Origin: DASZTV01 sp035547515
GTDB lineage: Bacteria > Actinomycetota > Actinomycetes > JAFAQI01
NCBI GenBank assembly: GCA_035547515.1
Contig: DASZUS010000010.1
Coordinates: 1 to 31,057 of the forward strand
Direction: 5' to 3'
Length of the DNA: 31,057 nt
A program made the translations under genes and the position numbers. Numbering within the stretch: the first letter of the stretch is position 1; each line of letters opens with the position of its first letter. This document shows positions 1-10,510 of the stretch, in pieces. The notes beneath the pieces were generated by a model. It made no database searches and had not been told where the DNA came from. It saw nothing but the letters and a program-made list of their open reading frames with translations.

Positions 1-738
1 CGACGGCTGCGCGCCGCCGGGCTGCCAGGTCTCTGCCGGCCCGAACCGCGACGAGTCCGGTGTCCGCACCTCGTCGCCCCGGACCAGTACGCCGTCGGCG
101 TCCCAGCCGAGCTCGACCGTGGTGTCGGCAAGCAGGATGCCGGCGCGCTCGGCGAGCACCCGGCCCCGCTCGTAGACCGCCAGCGTCACCGACCGCAGCT
201 GCTCGGCGACCTCAGGCCCGACCTGAGCGACGACGTCCTCGAAGGTCATCGCCTCGTCGTGCTCACCGACCGGCGCCTTCGTCGTGGGGGTGAAGATCGG
301 CTCCGGCAGCTTCGAGCCGTCCTGCAAACCGGCGGGCAGCGGTACGCCGCACACCGACCCGGTCGCCTGGTAGTCGATGACGCCGCTGCCCGCGAGGTAG
401 CCGCGGGCGACGCACTCCACGGTGACCATCTCGAGCTTGCGGCACAGCACCGACCGGCCGCGCAGCTCCTCGACGTACGACGAGAACGGCGCGGGGTACT
501 CCGACACGTCGGCGGAGACCAAGTGGTTCGGGATGACATCAGCCAGCTGCTCGAACCACCACAGCGACATCTGCGTGAGGATCACGCCCTTGTCGGGGAT
601 CGTCGTCGCGAGGTCGTAGTCGAACGCCGACAGCTTGTCGCTCGCGACCATGAGCAGCAGGCCCTCGCCCGCGTCGTAGAGATCCCGGACCTTGCCGGCG
701 TAAAGGTGTCGGTCCTCGAGACCCGTGATCGCGGCCAT
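1..738 (-). CDS. purC: SAICAR synthase, C-terminus cut by window edge
   Basis: Phosphoribosylaminoimidazole-succinocarboxamide synthase joins CAIR and aspartate with ATP in de novo purine synthesis. From ATG 738, 246 codons are read without a stop up to base 1, so roughly 40-50 residues are missing. Recognisable parts are the N-terminal KVRDLYDAG nucleotide-binding strand, SDKLSAFDYDL, the signature-1 region VECVARGYLAGSG, and the late motif DEVRTPDSSRF. The usual second signature (D-x-K-x-E-F-G) reads DTTVELG here, so its lysine is Thr207 and its Phe is Leu. The start codon lies one base after the purB stop (TGA-C-ATG), so translation is probably coupled. Identity is secure; the unusual signature is directly visible. 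Confidence 0.96.
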   Translation of the reverse strand, partial: MAAITGLEDRHLYAGKVRDLYDAGEGLLLMVASDKLSAFDYDLATTIPDKGVILTQMSLWWFEQLADVIPNHLVSADVSEYPAPFSSYVEELRGRSVLCRKLEMVTVECVARGYLAGSGVIDYQATGSVCGVPLPAGLQDGSKLPEPIFTPTTKAPVGEHDEAMTFEDVVAQVGPEVAEQLRSVTLAVYERGRVLAERAGILLADTTVELGWDADGVLVRGDEVRTPDSSRFGPAETWQPGGAQPS

Positions 739-739
739 G

Positions 740-2043
<1,304 letters not shown>

Positions 2044-2047
<4 letters not shown>

Positions 2048-3291
2048 CCGGACTCCTCGGCGGCCTGCTCTGTGGTCTGCTGCGCGGCGCGCAGTGCGAT
2101 ATCCGTGCGGTAGTGCGAGCCGTCGATGCGGACCTGGCGCACGGCGTCGTACGCCGATTCTCTCGCAGCGCGCAGGTCGGGCCCGACCGCGGTGACCGCG
2201 AGCACGCGGCCGCCACTGGTGACCAGCCGCTCACCCTCGAGCGCGGTGCCGGCGTGCAGCACGTCGGCATCCGTGATCCGGTCGAGCCCCTCGACGACGT
2301 CGCCGGTACGCGGACGATCCGGGTACCCGCTCGAGGCGACCACGACAGTGACCGAGAACCCCGGCCGCCACCGAAGCGGCGGGTGGACGTCGAGAGTCCC
2401 GGTGGCCGAGGCGTGCAGCAGTTCGCCGAGCGGCGAGGCAAGCAAAGCGAGCACCGACTGGGTCTCCGGGTCCCCGAAGCGCGCGTTGAACTCGACCACG
2501 CGCACGCCGCGCGAGGTCAGCGCGAGGCCGACGTAGAGCAAGCCGGAGAACGGCGTACCGCGGTTGGTCATCTCGGCGAGCGTTGGGCGTACGACTCGGT
2601 CGACCACCTCGTCGACCAGGCCCGGCGGCGCCCACGGCAGCGGCGCGTAAGCACCCATGCCGCCGGTGTTGGGTCCCTCGTCGCCGTCGCCGACGCGTTT
2701 GAAGTCCTGTGCCGGCACGAGCGGCACCACCGAGACGCCGTCGGTGACGCAGAACAGCGACACCTCGGGCCCGTCGAGGTACTCCTCCACCACGACGGTG
2801 TGACCGGCCGCGTGTGCCAGCGCCGCGGCGCGGTCCTCGGTGACGACGACGCCTTTGCCGGCCGCGAGCTCGTCGTGCTTCACGACGTACGGCGCGCCGA
2901 ACTCGTCGAGCGCGGACGCAACCTCGTCGGGAGTCGTGCAGCGGCGGTAGCGCGCCGTCGGCACGCCCGCCGCCAGCATGACCTCCTTGGCGAAAGCCTT
3001 GCTGCCTTCGAGCTGCGCCGCCGCAGCACTCGGCCCGAACACGTCGAACCCAGCTGCCCGCAGGTCGTCGGCCACACCGGCGACCAGTGGCGCCTCCGGC
3101 CCGATGACGACGAGGTCCGCCGCCGCGATGTGCGCCGCGGCCAACCAGTCCCCGCCGGGCAGCAGCCGAGCGACCTTGCCGATCCCCGGGTTTCCGGGGG
3201 CGCAGAACAGCGCTTCGACCGAGGAGTCCTGCGAAAGCGCCAGGCAGAGGGCGTGCTCGCGGCCACCCGAGCCGATGACGAGAACCCTCAC
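2044..3291 (-). CDS. purD: Phosphoribosylamine-glycine ligase (GAR synthetase)
   Basis: ATP-grasp ligase joining phosphoribosylamine to glycine, the second step of purine synthesis. The protein has 415 residues, typical for the monofunctional bacterial enzyme. It begins MRVLVIGSGGREHAL, followed by APGNPGIG and the ATP-grasp core (FAKEVMLAAGVPTA, VVKHDELAAGKGVVV). The conserved metal-binding segment NARFGDPETQ comes later, then the C-terminal rudiment hybrid domain. The start is GTG, forming a GTGA overlap with the stop of the upstream acetyltransferase. This overlap and the fit of the first residues to the Rossmann-like motif fix the start. Confidence 0.97.
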
Positions 3292-3892
3292 GCCGCCGAC
3301 CCGAGGTCAGTGAGCCTTGCTTCGAGCCCTGCCTTGAGCCGCGGCCACTCGTCGACGATCACCGAGAAGATCACCGAGTCCCGCCAGGTCCCGTCGGCTC
3401 GTCTGAGATGCCGGCGAGCGACCCCCTCACGGGTGGCGCCGAGCTTGGCGATCGCCGCCTGCGACCGCACGTTGACAAGGTCGGTCCGCAGCTTCACCCG
3501 GCCGAGGCCGCAGTCCTCGAAGCAGTGGGTGAGCAGCAGCAGCTTGCACTCCGGGTTGACCGCGGTCTGCCACACCGACGGGTGGTACGCCGTCCAGCCG
3601 ACGTGCGCCTTCTCGTTGGTCACGTCGATGTCACCGATGCTCGTCGTACCGACGATCCGGCCGTCGCCGACTTGCCGCACCGTGTACATGACGCGGCCAC
3701 TGTCGAGCGCCTGCACCACCGATTGGGCCCAACCGTCCGGGGCCACCGGCCGGCCCATCGACCCGCCGTACCCCAAGGCCCACACCTCGTCGAAGTCGAG
3801 AGCGGCGAAGATCCCCTCGGCGTCGGCCTCGGTCGCGCGGTCGAGCCGAACCGCCCGCCCGACCAGTGACCGCCCGTCGGGAGCCTGCGCCA

Positions 3893-3893
<1 letters not shown>
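3288..3893 (-). CDS. GNAT-family N-acetyltransferase within the purine operon
   Basis: A 201-residue GCN5-related acetyltransferase of the RimJ/RimL-like type, expected to move an acetyl group from acetyl-CoA to an amine. The fold is suggested by the order VGRAVRLDRATEADAEGIF, IVGTTSIGDID, VGWTAYHP, and the C-terminal RSQAAIAKLGATREGV helix-loop typical of this subgroup. A longer frame runs back into purA, but the ATG at 3893 overlaps the purA stop by one base (TGATG) and gives the normal domain length, so I chose it. Its own stop overlaps the purD start. The substrate is unknown; a link to purine metabolism is inferred only from the operon position. Confidence 0.88.
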
Positions 3894-5176
<1,283 letters not shown>

Positions 5177-5214
5177 TCCCGCAGTCCCTTCCGTGCACGG
5201 CCCGAAGGCCATGC

Positions 5215-5245
5215 AAAAGGCCCCGGGTCGCAAGCGACCGGAGCC
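5215..5245 (-). terminator. Hairpin with U run in the purA leader / after DUF3151
   Basis: Read on the minus strand, an 11-bp GC-rich stem with one bulge and one G-U pair (GGCTCCGGTCG pairing with CGACCCGGGGCC) closes a CTTG tetraloop and is followed at once by TTTT. This is a good intrinsic terminator by the standards of a high-GC genome. It lies between the DUF3151 stop (5292) and the purA ATG (5176). A TANNNT hexamer (TAGCCT, 5263-5258) precedes it. If that is the purA promoter, the hairpin would sit in the purA 5' leader and could act as an attenuator. Otherwise it simply ends the upstream transcript. Confidence 0.6.
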
Positions 5246-5291
5246 TCTTGCGGAAAAAGGCTACAGGGATTTCGGCAGGCCTGCAGTCCAG

Positions 5292-5711
5292 TTAAGAGGT
5301 GAGCGCCTCAGCGGCAGCCGGGTCGCTGTCGGTCAGGAACTGTTCGCAGCGCTCGGCCTCGTCGGTCTCACCGATGGCCTTCGCGGCACGGCCGAGCGCG
5401 TGCAGGCAACGCAGGAAGCCCCGGTTCGCCTCGTGCGACCAGGGGACCGGACCGTAGCCCTTCCAGCCGGATCGGCGCAGCGCGTCCAGGCCGCGGTGAT
5501 AGCCGGTGCGGGCATAGGCGTAGGACTCCACCACGGACCCGGCGGCGAACGCCCGATCGGCAAGCTCGGCCCATGCCCCGGGGTACGCCGGAAAGGCGGC
5601 GGCAACCTGCGCCGGGTCGTCTCCGCGGGCAAGGGCGTCGCGGGCAGCAGGCGTGTCGGCGAGCAACGTCGGCGGCGGTCCGCCGAGCAGGTCCTGGTGA
5701 GAGTGGGTCAC
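5292..5711 (-). CDS. DUF3151 family protein
   Basis: A 139-residue protein matching the actinobacterial DUF3151 family, recognised from the N-terminal LLGGPPPTLL motif, the AYPGAWAELADRAF segment and the FLRCLHALGRAAKAIGE helix near the end. No signal peptide or membrane span is visible and the repeated helical, Ala-rich pattern resembles a small TPR-like bundle. Its molecular role is not known to me. In M. tuberculosis the counterpart (Rv0360c) also lies near purA (Rv0357c) and fba (Rv0363c), so the neighbourhood is conserved. A strong GGAGGAGGAGG Shine-Dalgarno precedes the ATG. It lies 34 nt after the transpeptidase gene and is probably cotranscribed with it. Confidence 0.85.
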   Translation of the reverse strand: MTHSHQDLLGGPPPTLLADTPAARDALARGDDPAQVAAAFPAYPGAWAELADRAFAAGSVVESYAYARTGYHRGLDALRRSGWKGYGPVPWSHEANRGFLRCLHALGRAAKAIGETDEAERCEQFLTDSDPAAAEALTS

Positions 5712-5745
5712 CGCGACCTCCTCCTCCTTCGGCTACCTCGAGCGA

Positions 5746-7386
5746 CTACTTCGACGAGGCGTAGTAGATCCACACTGGCACGCCGACGGCGAACACGTCG
5801 TAGTAGCGGTCCACGGCACTGTCGGTGACCCGCACGCACCCGTGGCTCGCCGGGTACGGCGGCACGTCGGAGCCGGCGTTGCTGTCGCCCTCGCCGTGGA
5901 TCGCGTCGCCGCTGGTGTCGAAGTACGACGGGCGGAACAGCGTCCCGAGCTTGTCGGTCACCAGGTGGTCGACCTTGTACTGGATGTGGAAGTAGCCGGT
6001 CGGGGTGATCGCGGTCGCCGCGTAGCCCGCTGAGTCGGTGTAGGTGTAACCGCCCGCGGTCGACGTGTCGAGGATCCGCCAGATCTTGCCGTTCTTGGCG
6101 ATCATCAGGATCTGCTGGGTGAGGTTGACCTCTACCGACGTACCGGTGACATGCGTGTGGACCAGGTGCGGGACCTTCGGATGGCCCAGCCGAGCCCACG
6201 TCGTCTGGCTGGCGACGCCGTCGCGGTAGAGCCCCTGCACCTTCTGGAAGGCAGTGACGGCGTGCAGCAGGTCCCAGCCGTAGTACGACGACTTCGGCCC
6301 GACGTCGTAGTGCAGCGCGCGCAGCCGCTGCTGCAGCGCCAGCACGTCGGGCCCGAACGAGCCGTAGCCGAGATCGCGGTGGGTCACGGCAATCCGCAGC
6401 ACCCGGCTGGTCGCCGCGACGTGGGTCAGGTCGGCCGGGCGGAACACGCGCTCCCGCAGCGCCGAGTAGCCCGAGGGCGTGATGGTGAAGCTGAACCGCC
6501 CGCCCACCGCGCGCGTCCGCTTGATCCGCCGCCACTTCTCCCCGTGCCGGCGCTCGAGGTAGATCGGTCCGGTCAGCCGCGGCTTGATCGTGCCGGTGAT
6601 CTGCATCGGCAGGTTCGAGGGCGCGCTGCGCGCCGCCGCGACCGTGATCTTCGGGCGGACCGACACCGGCAGCGGCGTACTGGCCGAGCCGGCGAACTGC
6701 GGCGTCTGGGCGAACTCGACGCGGTACTCGCCGTTGTGGGCCGGCTCGAGCCGCCACCTCACGCGGCCGTCAGCGGTGGTCGTCCTCGGGGCTGCGCCGG
6801 GCGCTCGCCGCCACGCGTCCGTGGCTGCCGGCCGGTACTCCAACACGGCGACGACCCCACCGACCGGGCCGTTGAGGATGCCCGCGGTCGTCAGCTGAGC
6901 GCCGAGCGTGGCTTTGTGGCCGAAGGTCAGCGCGGACGGGCTGAGCGAGGCGAACCACGACGTCGGCTGCTGCAACGTGAACGTCGGGCCGGAGTACGTC
7001 GTGGCGTTGGCGACGACCGCGACCGGACCGGACGTGGCACCGGGCGGCACGACGACGTCGAGCTGGGTCGGGCTCACCGGCTGGATCGCGGTCGCCGCAA
7101 CGTCGTCGTTGAAGGTGACGGCGGCTGACCCGTCGGTGGGAAACGTCATCGTTCCGTCCGCAGTGATCACCAGCGTCTGACCGACCTGGCCGTAGGCCGG
7201 AGCCATGGAGAAGCTGCCGTCGTCGGTTGTCGGAGTGGGGCTCGGTGTCGGGGTCGCGACGGGCGTAGGAGAAGAAGACGGGGGCGTCGGCTCGTCGGCG
7301 AACGCTAAGGGTGCGCAGACGCCGGCCGAGGCGCACAGTACGGCGGTGCACCCGACGAGGGCTGCGCCGCGCAGCCTGCGGGACAT
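5746..7386 (-). CDS. Secreted L,D-transpeptidase with peptidoglycan-binding domain
   Basis: A 546-residue exported YkuD-family enzyme expected to form 3-3 cross-links or attach groups in peptidoglycan. A signal peptide (about 1-30, ending around LAFADE) is followed by a Pro/Thr/Ser linker, an IPT/TIG-like beta region (about 55-130), two further Ig-like segments, a PG_binding_1 domain (about 334-403) and the catalytic domain (about 415-542). The catalytic set is visible: IHGEG with His497, and SHGCVRV with Cys517 17 residues further on from the glycine-rich turn. A GGGGGAT Shine-Dalgarno precedes the ATG. The gene starts just after fba but has its own promoter-like region. Family is secure; the exact reaction is inferred. 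Confidence 0.92.
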   Translation of the reverse strand: MSRRLRGAALVGCTAVLCASAGVCAPLAFADEPTPPSSSPTPVATPTPSPTPTTDDGSFSMAPAYGQVGQTLVITADGTMTFPTDGSAAVTFNDDVAATAIQPVSPTQLDVVVPPGATSGPVAVVANATTYSGPTFTLQQPTSWFASLSPSALTFGHKATLGAQLTTAGILNGPVGGVVAVLEYRPAATDAWRRAPGAAPRTTTADGRVRWRLEPAHNGEYRVEFAQTPQFAGSASTPLPVSVRPKITVAAARSAPSNLPMQITGTIKPRLTGPIYLERRHGEKWRRIKRTRAVGGRFSFTITPSGYSALRERVFRPADLTHVAATSRVLRIAVTHRDLGYGSFGPDVLALQQRLRALHYDVGPKSSYYGWDLLHAVTAFQKVQGLYRDGVASQTTWARLGHPKVPHLVHTHVTGTSVEVNLTQQILMIAKNGKIWRILDTSTAGGYTYTDSAGYAATAITPTGYFHIQYKVDHLVTDKLGTLFRPSYFDTSGDAIHGEGDSNAGSDVPPYPASHGCVRVTDSAVDRYYDVFAVGVPVWIYYASSK

Positions 7387-7405
7387 GGTTGTGATCCCCC
7401 ACTTG

Positions 7406-7454
7406 GTGAGACTGCAGTCGTCTCACGATACGGGTGTGAGACCGCGGATGTCCG
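7406..7454 (-). promoter_or_regulatory. Promoter and GTGAGAC operator cluster of the L,D-transpeptidase gene
   Basis: On the minus strand, CGGACA (7454-7449) and TATCGT (7430-7425) are separated by 18 nt, a fair vegetative promoter beginning directly after the fba stop. The heptamer GTGAGAC or its complement GTCTCAC occurs three times, at 7436-7442, 7420-7426 and 7406-7412. One copy is in the spacer, one overlaps the -10 and predicted start site, and one is in the leader. Neighbouring copies are in opposite orientation, so two alternative 7-bp hairpins can form. No U run follows. An operator for an unidentified regulator is the likeliest reading. Confidence 0.5.
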
Positions 7455-8480
<1,026 letters not shown>

Positions 8481-8539
8481 CGCTGCTGCTCCTCGAAAGA
8501 TACGACTTCGGGCGTACTCTGCCCGCAAGTATGGGCCGA

Positions 8540-8545
8540 TACCCT
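8540..8545 (+). promoter_or_regulatory. Candidate -10 of a leaderless DedA transcript
   Basis: TACCCT lies exactly 6 nt before GTG 8552, giving a predicted transcription start at or next to the first codon. No Shine-Dalgarno precedes the GTG. The same spacing recurs before five other genes in this window. Confidence 0.45.
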
Positions 8546-8551
8546 TCGGCG

Positions 8552-9193
8552 GTGCACCACCAGTACGCCCTCCTCTCCTCGATCTCGGCCAGTCACCTGC
8601 TGTCGACGTTCGGCGTGCTCGGCGTACTCGTCATCCTGTTCGCCCAGACCGGATTGCTGATCGGCTTCTTCCTGCCGGGCGACTCACTGCTGTTCCTCGC
8701 GGGCTACGCCACAGATCGCCACAACAACCTTCACGTGCACCTGCCGTTGGGGTGGCTGCTCGTCGCGGCCGCGGCCGGCGCAATCGTCGGCGGGCAGGTC
8801 GGCTACGAGGTCGGCCGCCGCGCAGGGGCGTCGCTGAACGAGCGGGGTGGGTCGCGGTTCTACAAGCAGGAGTACGCCGACCGCGCGCAGGCGTTCCTGA
8901 AGCGGTTCGGTGCCGCGCGAGCCGTCGCGCTGTCGCGGTTCGTGCCCGTCGTACGCACTTTCACCTCACCGATCGTCGGCGTGGCCGGTGTGTCGAGGGC
9001 GAGCTACTTCGTCGCCAACATCGTGGGCGGGCTGTTCTGGACCGTGCCCATCGTGATCCTCGGGCACTTCCTCGGCCACATCTCGTTCATCCGCAAGTAC
9101 GTCGAGATCATCGCCGTAGCCGCCGTGGTGCTCTCGATCGTGCCGGCCGTGATCCACATGCTGCGCTCCCGCCGCCATGCGGATGGCACATAG
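8552..9193 (+). CDS. DedA / SNARE-associated family membrane protein
   Basis: A 213-residue integral membrane protein of the DedA family. Some members act as undecaprenyl-phosphate or phospholipid flippases; the substrate here is not determined. Family marks are GLLIGFFLPGDSLLFLAG near the N-terminus, GGQVGYEVGRRAG, the basic segment FLKRFGAARAVALSRFVPVVRTF with conserved Arg residues, and GVSRASYFVANIVGG. About four to five hydrophobic segments are visible. The longest frame begins at ATG 8531, but a TANNNT hexamer falls inside those seven extra codons, so GTG 8552 (MHHQYALLSS) is preferred. The neighbouring fba gene is divergent, as for Rv0363c/Rv0364. The stop lies in the left arm of the 9179-9257 palindrome. 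Confidence 0.9.
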   Translation: MHHQYALLSSISASHLLSTFGVLGVLVILFAQTGLLIGFFLPGDSLLFLAGYATDRHNNLHVHLPLGWLLVAAAAGAIVGGQVGYEVGRRAGASLNERGGSRFYKQEYADRAQAFLKRFGAARAVALSRFVPVVRTFTSPIVGVAGVSRASYFVANIVGGLFWTVPIVILGHFLGHISFIRKYVEIIAVAAVVLSIVPAVIHMLRSRRHADGT

Positions 9194-9257
9194 CTACTGC
9201 CCTAGCGATACGCGTGGCACATAGGTACTGCCCGGGCAGTACGCATGTGCCATCCGC
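9179..9257. repeat. Nested palindromic repeat between convergent DedA and pyrE
   Basis: Two tandem 31-bp units (9184-9214 and 9215-9245) share TGGCACATAG, TACTGCCC and TACGC blocks. The second unit contains a perfect 18-bp palindrome, GTACTGCCCGGGCAGTAC (9225-9242). Beyond it, ATGTGCCATCCGC (9245-9257) is the exact complement of GCGGATGGCACAT (9179-9191), a 13-bp inverted repeat closing the whole element. The inner GGCACAT (9216-9222) can pair with the same right arm, so two nested folds compete. It covers the DedA stop and ends one base before the pyrE stop. Likely a two-way terminator; a REP-like mobile palindrome is an alternative. Confidence 0.75.
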
Positions 9258-9794
9258 TCACTCGAGGCCGAGATCGGACAGCGAGTACGCCGCCCGGTAC
9301 TCCAAGCCGGCAGCCGCAACCGCGTCCGCCGCACCCCGCTCGACGATGACCGCGACCCCGACCACGTCGGCGCCGGCCTCCCGCAACGCCTCGACGGCGG
9401 TCAGCACCGACCCGCCGGTCGTGGAGGTGTCCTCGACCGCGAGCACTCGCCGGCCAGCGACGTCGGGCCCCTCGATGCGGCGCTGCAAGCCGTGCGCCTT
9501 GCCTTCCTTGCGCACCACGAACGCGTCGAGCTTGCGGCCCTCTGCGGCAGCGGCATGCAACATCGCGGCGGCCACGGGGTCGGCGCCGAGGGTGAGCCCG
9601 CCGACCGCGTCGTAGTCGAGGTCGGCGGTCAGCGTCAGCATCACGCGTCCGACCAGCGGCGCCGCGTCACCAGACAGGGTGACGCGGCGCAGGTCGACGT
9701 AGTAGTCGGCCTCGCGGCCCGAGGACAGCGTCACCTTGCCGTGCACCACGGCGTCGGCCTTGATCAGCTCCAGCAACGCTTCCGCATCAGCCAC
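9258..9794 (-). CDS. pyrE: Orotate phosphoribosyltransferase
   Basis: Transfers the phosphoribosyl group of PRPP to orotate to make OMP in pyrimidine synthesis. The 178-residue protein has the normal length for the short actinobacterial form. Visible are the KADAVVHGKVTLSSGREADYYVDL N-terminal hood and substrate region in part (SSGREADYYVD), GGLTLGADPVA, VVRKEGKAHG with the catalytic Lys, and the PRPP-binding motif VLAVEDTSTTGGS. The GTG start lies 6 nt after TAGCCT with no Shine-Dalgarno, which suggests a leaderless transcript. It ends one base past the palindromic element shared with DedA. Confidence 0.95.
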   Translation of the reverse strand: MADAEALLELIKADAVVHGKVTLSSGREADYYVDLRRVTLSGDAAPLVGRVMLTLTADLDYDAVGGLTLGADPVAAAMLHAAAAEGRKLDAFVVRKEGKAHGLQRRIEGPDVAGRRVLAVEDTSTTGGSVLTAVEALREAGADVVGVAVIVERGAADAVAAAGLEYRAAYSLSDLGLE

Positions 9795-9800
9795 GCGCAG

Positions 9801-9806
9801 AGGCTA
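9801..9806 (-). promoter_or_regulatory. Candidate -10 of a leaderless pyrE transcript
   Basis: On the minus strand TAGCCT, CTGCGC and GTG follow one another directly, placing the likely transcription start at the first codon. The 9-base string CTGCGCGTG is identical at the start of dcd. Confidence 0.45.
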
Positions 9807-9826
9807 CCTAGCGGCCCTCGCCCGGC

Positions 9827-10354
9827 TCAGGACCTGTTGATCTGACCGTTCATCTGCACCACGACGTAGTTGATCCGGAACTTCTGCTCGCAGGACCCGT
9901 CGCTGGCCCGTACGCCGACGCCGGCGCCGTTCTCGACGTACGTCCCGCTCCCGGTCGTACCCGCATAGGCGCCGGTACCGCTGACGACGCGGTAGGTGCC
10001 GGTGTCGTGATCGGTCGCCGTACAAGCCGAGAGATTCGGACGCCAATGGAAGGCCACGTTCGCCTTGATCAGCAGCGTGCCGCCGGGCAGTGACACCTGC
10101 AGCGGGATGGGTCCCTTGGCCTCGTCGTCGGCCCGTGCGGTTCCCACCCCCGTGATCGCGCCCGTCGCCTGAAAGACGTCGACGAGGTCCTTGTCGTGGA
10201 GGTTGCCGCTGTAGAGCGTGAAGTGCTGCTTCTGCGCGGAGCCGGTCGCGCCGGCTGCGCCAGCTGTGGCCGCCACGAGCGAGCCGCTGAGTCCTACTGC
10301 CACCGCGCCTGCTGCTACCGCCGACGCCAACCGTGGCTTGCCCCGAAGTGCCAT
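9827..10354 (-). CDS. Small secreted protein of unknown function
   Basis: A 175-residue protein I cannot assign. Residues 1-36 look like a Sec signal peptide (basic start MALRGKPR, an Ala/Val/Gly-rich core ending in an Ala-rich stretch). The mature part is about 140 residues, rich in Gly and Thr, with no membrane span. Its middle pattern (DTGTYRVVSGTGAYAGTTG, then GSGTYVENG) resembles beta-barrel proteins of the allene-oxide-cyclase/dirigent-like kind, a weak structural guess only. Two Cys (in LSACTA and GSCEQK) could form a disulfide outside the cell. The start is supported by a GGGAGG Shine-Dalgarno before ATG 10354; the longer frame has none. It is divergent from the histidine kinase gene. 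Confidence 0.8.
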   Translation of the reverse strand: MALRGKPRLASAVAAGAVAVGLSGSLVAATAGAAGATGSAQKQHFTLYSGNLHDKDLVDVFQATGAITGVGTARADDEAKGPIPLQVSLPGGTLLIKANVAFHWRPNLSACTATDHDTGTYRVVSGTGAYAGTTGSGTYVENGAGVGVRASDGSCEQKFRINYVVVQMNGQINRS

Positions 10355-10385
10355 TCCTGCCTCCCGTGCTGAGTTGGAGTGGCTG

Positions 10386-10391
10386 ACGCTA
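10386..10391 (-). promoter_or_regulatory. Candidate -10 (TAGCGT) of the secreted-protein gene
   Basis: TAGCGT on the minus strand predicts a start near 10379 and a 25-nt leader holding the GGGAGG site. The surrounding CCTAGCGTCAGC recurs exactly upstream of the collagen-like gene. Confidence 0.35.
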
Positions 10392-10392
10392 G

Positions 10393-10413
10393 GTGCCGGC
10401 TGCCGGCCGGCAC
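10393..10413. repeat. Inverted repeat in the promoter region of the secreted-protein gene
   Basis: GTGCCGG and CCGGCAC form perfect 7-bp arms around CTGCCGG. The repeat lies directly upstream of the candidate -10, over the spacer, so it could be an operator. Only the symmetry is seen. Confidence 0.4.
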
Positions 10414-10459
10414 ATCGGCCTCGACGCCACACTTCGGTGCACCGCAGGAGGACCACCGG

Positions 10460-10477
10460 ATCTGCCTCACGGCAGAT
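10460..10477. repeat. Inverted repeat upstream of the histidine kinase promoter
   Basis: ATCTGCC and GGCAGAT form a perfect 7-bp stem around TCAC. It ends about 22 bp before the candidate kinase -10, that is next to the -35 position, as expected for an operator. The rest of the 10355-10510 divergent gap shows nothing else clear. Confidence 0.4.
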
Positions 10478-10498
10478 GTTCGCGAGCTCCAACCCGGT

Positions 10499-10504
10499 TA
10501 GCGT
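10499..10504 (+). promoter_or_regulatory. Candidate -10 of a leaderless histidine kinase transcript
   Basis: TAGCGT lies exactly 6 nt before GTG 10511, and no Shine-Dalgarno is present, so transcription probably starts at the first codon. Confidence 0.45.
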
Positions 10505-10510
10505 TCTGGC

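Noticed and set aside
5177..5233. N-terminal extension of purA
   Set aside because: The 19 extra codons cross the leader hairpin and precede the universal PurA start motif.
5177..5291. Purine riboswitch before purA
   Set aside because: Only one hairpin is seen; the conserved three-way-junction core of known purine, PRPP or ZTP riboswitches is not recognisable.
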